A stretch of DNA of 14,387 bases, from NCBI GenBank assembly GCA_013423325.1, contig BLJB01000395.1, positions 1 to 14,387 on the forward strand, given 5' to 3'. The stretch's first letter is position 1, and each line of letters opens with the position of its first letter. Made by a program: the position numbers and the translations under genes. A model generated the notes under the pieces. The model did no database searches. It had not been told where the DNA came from and saw nothing but the letters and a program-made list of their open reading frames with translations. Positions 7,564 through 14,387 of this stretch are shown here, piece after piece. The DNA comes from Usnea hakonensis (lineage: Eukaryota > Ascomycota > Lecanoromycetes > Lecanorales > Parmeliaceae).

Positions 7564-9327
7564 TAGATTAGATTAGAATTTATACTCGTATCTATCTAAC
7601 TATATAAAAGATAATTATAGGAAGCTCTATAATAATAGTATAAGAGAAACCTTTATAATATTACTATTATTAGAATAAAAAATCTTATTATATTTCTATT
7701 TATTTCTACTATTTTAAGTCTATATACTATTTTTAATTATTACCGCTTAGTACTCTTTATACTCGTATTTTTCTACTCTCTTTATATTAATATTCGCGCC
7801 CTTTAGATTACTTTATCTTTATATAACTAGTCTTTTATTAGGAAATACTAGTTTAGAAGATTAGATTAGATTAATTATTTAATTAATATCCTCGCCCCTT
7901 TTAGAGTAGTTAATATTCTCTATAGATTACTAGTTTTTATAGATTCTAGAAGTACTAGTCTAAATTATTCTAGTCTTAAATAGAAAATAAGAATATATTT
8001 AATATTTTATTTTAATTAGCTATATTTATAACTAGCTATATAAATATCTAGAACTTTATAATAAAAGAGGAATTATATTAATCCGATCTTCTTTATTTAT
8101 ATCTAGATTAGGGCGGAGCTTTTAACTTTTATAAAGTTATAGTAAAGTATTCTTCTTATTTTTTAATTTTTAGGACTCTAAGTTAATATCCTCTTATTTT
8201 TAAATATATTTATATAATAGTCTTTCTATAGAATATATTAAATTATATTACTCTAGCCTTATATTTTTTTTTTATTATCTTTATCTCCTTTCTTTCTCTT
8301 TTCTTTATATTATATTATTTCTATCTTTTTCTAAAGAGGGTATTCTCGGCTTATAAATACTTCTTTATTATAGGTATTAATAGTATCTTTATCTTATAAT
8401 TTTATTTCCTTTAAAGTATTCTATAGATATATATATTTCTAATTTTTATAACCTCGTATACGCCCTTAAAGGCTTAATAATAAAGAATTATTAGATTTAA
8501 AAAGATCTATATAAAAGGAATATCTATCTTTATCTCTAATTCTCTAATATTTATTACTTTATATATTTTTAAAATATATTTTAAATATTTATTTTAGATT
8601 ATTTTTAGCTATTTTTCTAATATCTTTATTACTCTTTATATACTTTCCGGGTTATACTAAATAACTATCGCGTATATTATTACTAACTAAATAATAGTCT
8701 AATATATTATATATATTTAATTTAATATTATTTTCTATATTAAGGCTATCGTTATTAATAGTATAAGATATTAGAATATTATTTTAACTTTTATCTTTTT
8801 AAGATAGAAACCCTACTTTAGTTTTTTATTTATATATAGATTTAGAATCTATATACTACTTTTTAACTTTATAACTATTATTTTTAGATCTATTATAACT
8901 TTTATATTAAAGCGTTTTAATCTTCTAATAAGATAGACTAGCTTATATTTTTTAAAAATAAAAATTACTCTATATATTTTTATTTATTTTAAATATATTT
9001 TATAGATTATTTTAAATATTATATAGTTAGCCTTTATACTCTTTCTATATATTAATAAATAGATATTATTAATAAAGCCTTTAACTTAAAGGTTTAACTT
9101 TAGCTTTAAATACTTTTTAATAAGTAATATATTAAAAAATAGAAATAATATAGAGAATATTAGAAATCTCTATAAAATTTTTATTTTTATTAATTTTATC
9201 TTACTTATTTTCTATTTTAGTATTATTAATATTACTCTCTTCGTAAAAAAGCTCGATATCTAGTTTACTATTTAAAAAGAGATCCCTTTAGATTTAAAAT
9301 TATAAAGAAGTTATTTATAAAATATAT

Positions 9328-9553
9328 TATTAAATATCTTTATTATATCTAGAGAAAGTAGACTAGCTATATGTTATTTACTACTACTCTAAATTATATA
9401 TATTATATTTATAATTATTTTTAGGGTTATCTTAATAGATTATTAAATATCTTTATTATATCTAGAGAAAGTAGACTAGCTATATATTATTTACTACTAC
9501 TCTAAATTATATATATTATATTTATAATTATTTTTAGGGTTATCTTAATAGAT
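9328..9553. repeat. 113-bp tandem duplication inside the RT
   Basis: Units 9328-9440 and 9441-9553 differ at a single base (G at 9373, A at 9486), a RIP-type transition. They cover RT residues around the RST...SLLSLDI block. Because 113 is not a multiple of three, the duplication alone would destroy the frame. Near-identity in otherwise saturated DNA suggests it arose after most mutations. Confidence 0.9.
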
Positions 9554-11078
9554 TATTCTCTCTATATATCTATTTATTTTAGGGGGAGAAGATTATATTC
9601 CTCTATATAGTTATTAAATCTTTTAATTATAACTATTTCTAGAGCCTTTTCTAGAGTATTTAATAAAGTAATTAATTAATATAATTTTAATTTAAAATAA
9701 TTATCTTTATCTAGTTTATAAAAAATTATTATATTAGCAATTTTAAACTTTTTTAGATAATAATCTAGATTTATATATATTTAGAAAAGTTTAATAAGCT
9801 ATAAAAGGGCCTTATTAATAATTAATCTTAAAAATCTATTTAATATTCTATTTATCTTTAGGGTCTTATTTTATTTAGAGTAGAAAATAGCTACTTTAAC
9901 CTTTTTTTTTATTAATTCTATAATTATCTTAATTAGATCTAAATAGATTATATTCTTAATATTAATAAAATCTATTTATAAAGAGGATAGAAAAAATATT
10001 TTTTAAAATATTTTTATTTTATTTTTAAATAATTTTATTAGACTAATTTTTTTATCCTTAAATATTAGAAACTTAAATAATAGTTTTAAATTTATATTAT
10101 TTTATCTAGTTTATTTAATTAGCCTTTAGATTTCCTTTTATAACTCTTCTATTTTATAGACCCTTTGCTTAAAATTAAGTATTTTAATTTTATTAATTAT
10201 TTTATTTTAATATTTTAAAGTTATATATTATTTTTTCTCTTTCTAGTTTTTTTAACTATATTAATATTTAATTATAAGATATTTTACCTTCTATATAGTC
10301 TCGCTATAATTATAATCTTAGAATAATTAAGCTCTATTTAATAATTTAGTTTAAAAAATAATCTCTTCTACTATCTTTCTTAAATCTATTATAATATTTT
10401 TTAGATATTTATCTATTTCTCCTCTAGTCTCTAGCTAGCTAGAAAATAAAAAGTAGACTAGTTTTTAAATTATAATTTATATAACTTTTAATTTTACTAT
10501 TTTCTATATTTTTTTTTTAATAGTAAGAACTTTTTTTATTAATAGATTAAACTCTATATATATTAGAAAGTAGTTAAAATCTATTTATAGATTTAAATAT
10601 ACTCTATATAATTTTATTATCTCTATTAGTTTTAATATTATAAAGATAAGGTTTATAATGCTTTTACTATTTTTTACCCTTTAAATTATAAAGTTCTTAA
10701 AAAGTATAAGTTTTATATCTACTTTTATAATTATTTTTAATAGTTTATCTATTTTTCTATAGTAACTAAACCTTCTATAATTATTCTAATTTAAATAGTA
10801 GAAGTTAAAGTTTTCTATTACTATTTATTTTTTTTATCTCTAGATCTCTTTTTTTAATACTAGAAGGCTTAATAGATTATTAATAATAACTAGAAATAGG
10901 CTAGAATTATATATATTAAAAATTTAAATTATCTTTTTTTTAATAATCTTATTTTTTTCTTTAAACTTTATAATAATAATATAAATATCTTTAAATAGGG
11001 ATATCTCTTTCTATATATTAATATTAATCCTTTTATTAATATAGAGATATACTGTCCGGCCCAACTCTAATAATTTAA

Positions 11079-11184
11079 GACCGGCCTCCGATCGGCCCCA
11101 AACTAGCTTCTAACTAGCCGTCTAACTAGCCCCCGACCGGCCTCTAACCGGCCCCCGATCGGGCCCCGATCGGCTCTAACTAGG
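11079..11184. repeat. Array of ~10-12-bp CCGG/CTAG units in the TA-flanked element
   Basis: About ten degenerate units with core A(C/T)CGGC or ACTAGC, for example GACCGGCCTC, GATCGGCCCC, TAACTAGCCC and TAACCGGCCC. ACTAGC differs from ACCGGC only by RIP-type changes on both strands. Similar units in the opposite orientation lie at 11241-11279. Subterminal repeat arrays often bind transposase in small DNA transposons; that role is inferred. Confidence 0.7.
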
Positions 11185-11564
11185 TCTATACCCCTAACGC
11201 CTTCGCTAAAACCGAACTCGGTAGGGAGGTCTAGATAGATACTAGTTAGAAGCTAATTAGAAACTAGTTAAAAATCGGGTATATCTCGAATAAATATTTA
11301 ATTTAATTTTTTCTTTTTTTCTTTTTTATAAGTTAAACTATAGGGGGCTTAGCCTAATAGAGTAATAATTATATATATAATTTTTTCTAAAAATTCGATT
11401 TTTTAAATAATAAATTTAATAGCGTTATTATATAATCTTATAAAGATTATCTAAAATAGCCGCTTTTAGCGTACTTTTAAATTTTAGTATAAACTCTAAA
11501 TTTTCGCGAACTTCTCGGTCTCTTTTTTTTAAAATAGGATTTAAATAAGTTTACGACTAGATTA

Positions 11565-11700
11565 AAATTTTAAATTTAGCGCTAAACTAGATTAGGTCTA
11601 GACTACGTCTAGTTTTAAACTTTAAATATAGTATTAAACTAGATTAGATCTAGACTACGCCTAGATAGAAACTTTATATTAGACGCTAAACCGATTTCGA
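11565..11700. repeat. 52-bp tandem repeat in the TA-flanked element
   Basis: Units start at 11565, 11617 and 11669. Units 1 and 2 share TAAACTAGATTAG, TCTAGACTACG and CTAG at 52-bp spacing. Unit 3 is partial and more diverged (AAACTTTATATTAGACGCTAAACCGAT). Differences between units are largely C/T and G/A. Confidence 0.7.
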
Positions 11701-12130
11701 TTAAATAATAGCTAGTTAAAATCCTGATATCTAGTAAACGCCCGGCGAACGCCTCTTATTCGACTAGATTTATACTTTATAGAGGGCCCGGATAGTACTT
11801 TTATATCTATTTTATTTTTATATAATAGGAAAAATTTACTAATTCTAAAATTATATAATAACTTTATATATATATTCTATTAAGATTTTTAGATTATTAA
11901 AATATTAATCTACTTTATTTTTAAATTATTAAATAGTATTATTATTATTCCTAGTTTATCTTTTATATTATATTATAATATTATTAAGATCTAACTTTTT
12001 ATTATAGAAAAACTAGTATCTAAAAATTTTATTTTTAAATATCTTATATCTAGATTTTCTAGATCTTAGATAATTAGATTATCTCTATTAATTTATAGAT
12101 TTCTATTTTAAATAGAATCTTTAATAATAT

Positions 12131-13615
12131 TTAGCTAGTCTCCTTTATTATAAATTTTTTTAATTTTTCTATTTTAAAAACTTTTTTAAATATTCTATAA
12201 TCTTCTTCTTTATAATTACTTTCTATATTAATTATATTATATATTCTCTTCTTTTTAGATAGAATTACTATAAATCTATTAATAATTTTTAATACTTTAA
12301 TAGGCTTTACCCCTTTTAGATTAGAGGCTATTATTAGTTTTAATATTAGCTTTTTTATAACCTTTTTAATCTTTTATCTCTTTTTTAGATATATTCTCTA
12401 GTATATTATATAATTTTTACTATTATATATTATATATACTTTATAAGCTTTTAGAGCTAGTTTTATTTTTATAATAGATAGCTATATAGTTCTACTTCTA
12501 ATAATTAAAATATTATATTATTTTATATATATAATATAATATCTTTTTTATCTTCTCTATTTTAACTAGATCTTTTAATACTAGTCTAAAGACTATTTCT
12601 TCTATAATAATATTAATAATTAATAATAAATATCTTTTTTTACCCTTTTCTAAAGTTAGTCTCTTTACGTTTACTATCTATTTCGCCTTTATTATATTAA
12701 GGCCTAGATATAATCTTTTATTATTTTTTTATAATTTTCTCTTTATAGCTTTTTTATTCTTTATATCTATTATCTTAATCTTTATTTTATATATTATTAT
12801 AATATAGATCCTCTTTACTATCTTTATAATCTTAAATTTTTTAATAATCTAGATTAGATCTCTCTCTAGAAGCTTTTTCGCCTTTATACTAGCTATCTAG
12901 AATTCTATATTTCTACTTTTTAATTATCGCGCTATTATAATATTTTTTAATATATATTTTACTATTTTAAAGAATATAATAAGATTTTTATTAATTATTT
13001 TTATAATAGATATTCTTTCCTTTTTCTTTTCTATTTTAATTAAAAATTATCTTATTTATCTAGATTTTTTTATTATCTTTTTCTAGATCTATATTACTAG
13101 CTCTTTTTTTAAGTCCTATATTAATAACTCTATAAAGGGGTTACTTTTATTCTAGTATCCTTTTAGAGAGTTTTAAAGAGTTAAAATACTTATCTTATTA
13201 TTTATTAAATTTTAAGATCTATATACTTCTCTCTATATATAGATTTCGAGATTAATTTACTATCTTTTAATAAAGATCTAAATATTTTCTAGATTCTTTA
13301 TATATACTTTTTATATAGTTATACTTAGCTCTCTAAATAATATATTTTTAATAATTTCTAATATAGTAATAATATTATTTATTTATTTCTTTTTATTTAT
13401 CTAGTTTCTTTTAAGGTTCCTTTTATTAGTTACTCCCTTTATCGACTAATTAGGGGCCTAGATTATATATTCTTAATATATTTTTTCTACTATTATCTTA
13501 CTTTCTTTATCTTTATCGTTTACTTTACTCCCCTCTACCCTTACCTTAAGTCGCTTATATATCTCGTACGCCTCGTTACCGCTATTAACTATAGATTGGA
13601 ATAATCGTCCTTTTA
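12131..13615 (-). pseudogene. LINE copy 2 ORF1, RIP-saturated with deletions
   Basis: Collinear with ORF1 of copy 1 (737-2272). The start codon is lost to a 5-bp deletion near 13611-13620. A 50-bp deletion at about 12461 (copy 1 bases about 1068-1117 are missing) shifts the frame and removes the second zinc knuckle. Knuckle 1 is still recognisable at about 12470-12515, with all Cys and the His converted, and it shares the TAG stop of copy 1. The end matches copy 1: TAA at 12133-12131. The 5' part, about 13440-13600, keeps more C and G than the rest. Confidence 0.8.
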
Positions 13616-13637
13616 TTATCTCCTCAGAATTTTTCTT

Positions 13638-13650
13638 AATCTTAATAGAT
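13638..13650. repeat. Target-site duplication of LINE copy 2, right copy
   Basis: AATCTTAATAGAT, identical to 7551-7563. It lies 11 bp beyond the conserved LINE 5' terminus. Gag frame reading resumes at 13651. Confidence 0.65.
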
Positions 13651-14022
13651 AGATCTTCTAATTTAGATTATTATAAGAATTTAGAGAGATTAAAAAAAGA
13701 TTATTCTCTATTAAAGATTTAATAAAAAATATTATAGAAATAGAATATTATTCTAAAAATAATAAAAATAATTTTATATTTTTATTTTAAATTATATTTA
13801 AATTTTCTTTATTTTCTAAAAAGCTTTTTATAGTATTAAATATATTATATAATTAAAAAAAAAGGTACTAAATATTTCTTTTAATTAATATTAATATTAT
13901 AAAATATTATTTTATTAATAAAAGAATAATTTTAATTATATATATTATATTTAAAATTTTATCTATACCTCTATTTAAGCCTTAATATATATATAAATAT
14001 AATAGTAATATATTAAAGATTT
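13651..14022 (+). pseudogene. Gypsy-type internal region resumed after the LINE
   Basis: RIP-saturated plus-strand DNA following the right target duplication. In the gag frame it reads RSSNLDYYKNLERLKKDYSL before stops become frequent, a Lys/Glu-rich stretch plausible for the region after a gag knuckle but not diagnostic. No protease or RT block is seen before the boundary at 14023. Assignment rests on the junction with 7563. Confidence 0.45.
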
Positions 14023-14387
14023 GTCCCCACCTCAAGAAGGTAAAAGCCAAGATGGCGTCCCAATGCCTCGCGCTATCAATGACGGCAGCCTCGACATGGG
14101 GAACAATACTAAACCGAGCACGCACGGTATACCAGGCCGTCGTTCGGCCGGCAATGACGTACGCGGCGGCTATCTGGCATAACCCGGAGGGTACGCGAGG
14201 AGCAACAAAGACACCAGGAAGATAGCTAGGGATAACCCAGAATAAGTGCCTAAGATACGTCTCGGGAGCGTATAAGGCGATAAACACTAGGGAACTGGAG
14301 GCAGAGATAGGTATTCCCCCTATATAGGTCTCCTTGGACCTAGCGGTCCTCCGTCACCAAGCCCTCAGGGGCGTACACGAGGTCACG
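14023..14387 (+). pseudogene. LINE copy 3: 5'-truncated RT C-terminal part, lightly mutated, cut by window end
   Basis: Homology with LINE copy 2 (8811-8447, minus strand) starts at 14023 and runs gap-free to the window end, where base composition jumps from AT-rich to balanced. The plus-strand frame gives the region after the RT palm: KKVKAKMASQCLALSMTAAS, then STWG, YQAVVRPAMTYAAAIWHNP, NKCLRYVSGAYKA and TRELEAEIGIPP. This corresponds to the RT thumb and following part of Tad1-type ORF2. Two in-frame TAG codons (14223-14225 and 14325-14327) break it. CpA sites are still frequent, so RIP was light. Abrupt 5' truncation is normal for LINE insertions, so this is a separate insertion into the Gypsy-type element. 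The open reading frame on the opposite strand here is a shadow. Confidence 0.85.

Larger units (their letters stand above)
11052..11795. mobile_element. 744-bp TA-flanked non-autonomous DNA transposon (MITE-like)
   Basis: The insertion is defined by comparison with LINE copy 1. Copy 1 reads GAGGTATACCCTTAT at 397-411; copy 2 reads GAGATATA, then 744 extra bases, then TACTTTTAT. The duplicated dinucleotide is TA (11050-11051 and 11796-11797), the target duplication of Tc1/mariner/pogo-type elements. The ends are imperfect inverted repeats: CTGTCCGGCCC on the left and CTATCCGGGCCC on the right (minus strand). No ORF of useful length is present, so it would depend on a transposase made elsewhere. 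It holds an array of ~11-bp CCGG/CTAG units near the left end and a 52-bp repeat near the right end. It is CpA-poor but far richer in C/G than the LINE around it. Superfamily assignment from TA alone is tentative. Confidence 0.8.
7870..12130 (-). pseudogene. LINE copy 2 ORF2 (endonuclease and reverse transcriptase), RIP-saturated
   Basis: Read downward: endonuclease 12000-10649 (homologous to copy 1 bases 1-600, split by the insertion at 11052-11795), then linker, then RT. RT blocks: LLNTLEKALE at about 9660-9638 (classic LLNTxGKALE), NNYIEEYNLLP just after, SLLSLDI at the start of the catalytic core (present twice because of the 113-bp duplication), and GFINNIYLLIYR at about 9080-9045. The last matches FVDD-type LINE palms with both catalytic Asp changed to Asn (FxDD codons at 9077-9066), the expected GAT/GAC to AAT/AAC change. 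The thumb region at 8811-8447 aligns gap-free with copy 3. The C-terminal part (8440-7870) is poorly recognisable, and an RNase H domain could not be shown. Confidence 0.78.
7564..13637 (-). mobile_element. Tad1-type LINE, copy 2 (RIP-saturated, with nested insertion)
   Basis: Same family as copies 1 and 3, on the minus strand: 5' end at about 13626 (same terminal bases as copy 1), 3' end at about 7564. About 6.07 kb including the 744-bp TA-flanked insertion at 11052-11795 and a 113-bp internal duplication. The 3' end carries (TAATC)3 on the minus strand (7561-7575), a likely LINE tail. Eleven bases (13627-13637) between the conserved 5' end and the duplication are unexplained and may be untemplated additions. 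Almost every C and G outside a few contexts has been converted, including at CpG and CpC, unlike copy 1. Relative to copy 1 it has a 5-bp deletion that removes the ORF1 ATG (about 13611-13620) and a 50-bp deletion at about 12461. Confidence 0.85.
5454..14022 (+). mobile_element. Gypsy-type LTR retrotransposon, split by LINE copy 2
   Basis: Composite of LTR C (5454-5651), internal DNA with gag (5652-7563), the LINE insertion (7564-13637), the second copy of the target duplication (13638-13650) and further internal DNA (13651-14022). The plus-strand gag frame is in phase at the junction: the codon ending at 7563 is followed in frame from 13651. The pol region and 3' LTR are not in the window; the element is cut at 14023 by a LINE fragment. 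Assignment to Gypsy rests on gag-like features only and is an inference. Confidence 0.55.

Noticed and set aside
7870..8440. RNase H domain in LINE ORF2
   Set aside because: Some Tad1-type elements have one, but no catalytic pattern could be placed in this saturated stretch.
5652..11051. Mitochondrial or bacterial AT-rich genome
   Set aside because: The AT-rich DNA aligns through C/T and G/A changes to GC-balanced LINE copies in the same window, so the composition is acquired by mutation.
11052..11795. Solo LTR inside the LINE
   Set aside because: TA duplication and inverted CTGTCCGG/CTATCCGG ends fit a DNA transposon better than a TG...CA LTR with a 4-6 bp duplication.
13982..14287. 101-aa minus-strand open frame
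   Set aside because: It lies antisense to LINE copy 3, whose plus-strand frame has clear RT-region motifs. It also crosses the element boundary at 14023.
1..14387. tRNA, rRNA or host protein-coding genes
   Set aside because: No cloverleaf, rRNA-like or non-element coding sequence was seen on either strand.

Overview
The window holds no intact gene. It is a block of repeat-induced point mutation (RIP) decayed transposable elements of the kind that forms AT-rich isochores in filamentous ascomycetes (Pezizomycotina). The evidence is very low GC over most of the window, near-absence of CpA/TpG in long stretches, C-to-T and G-to-A transitions as almost the only differences between copies, and coding frames broken mostly by TAG/TAA where CAG, CAA or TGG are expected. 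The species cannot be named from this sequence.

Layout: (1) 1-2286, minus strand: 5' part of a Tad1-type LINE (copy 1), with a 512-codon ORF1 (gag-like, three CCHC knuckles) and the start of ORF2 (endonuclease). (2) 2287-3224, plus strand: 3' end of an LTR retrotransposon, namely AT-rich internal DNA, a polypurine tract and a 3' LTR (LTR A). (3) 3225-4075: spacer with a 25-bp and a 14-bp tandem repeat. (4) 4076-4345, minus strand: a second 3' LTR (LTR B) with its polypurine tract, facing LTR A. (5) 4346-5453: GAAA microsatellite and a pair of ~145-bp direct repeats in unrecognised DNA. (6) 5454-14022, plus strand: 5' LTR (LTR C) and gag of a Gypsy-type element, split by LINE copy 2 (minus, about 7564-13637). 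(7) Inside LINE copy 2 lies a 744-bp non-autonomous DNA transposon (11052-11795) flanked by TA. (8) 14023-14387, plus strand: a 5'-truncated, much less mutated copy 3 of the same LINE, running off the window.

The order of events can be read: the Gypsy element inserted, the LINE inserted into its gag and left a 13-bp target duplication, and the TA-flanked element then inserted into the LINE. LINE copy 1 lacks that insertion and supplies the empty site. The three LINE copies show three grades of RIP: copy 3 light, copy 1 mostly CpA-restricted, copy 2 nearly saturated. Nothing here is expected to make a functional protein. The interest lies in the mutational record, the nested structure and the small TA-flanked element with its internal repeat arrays.
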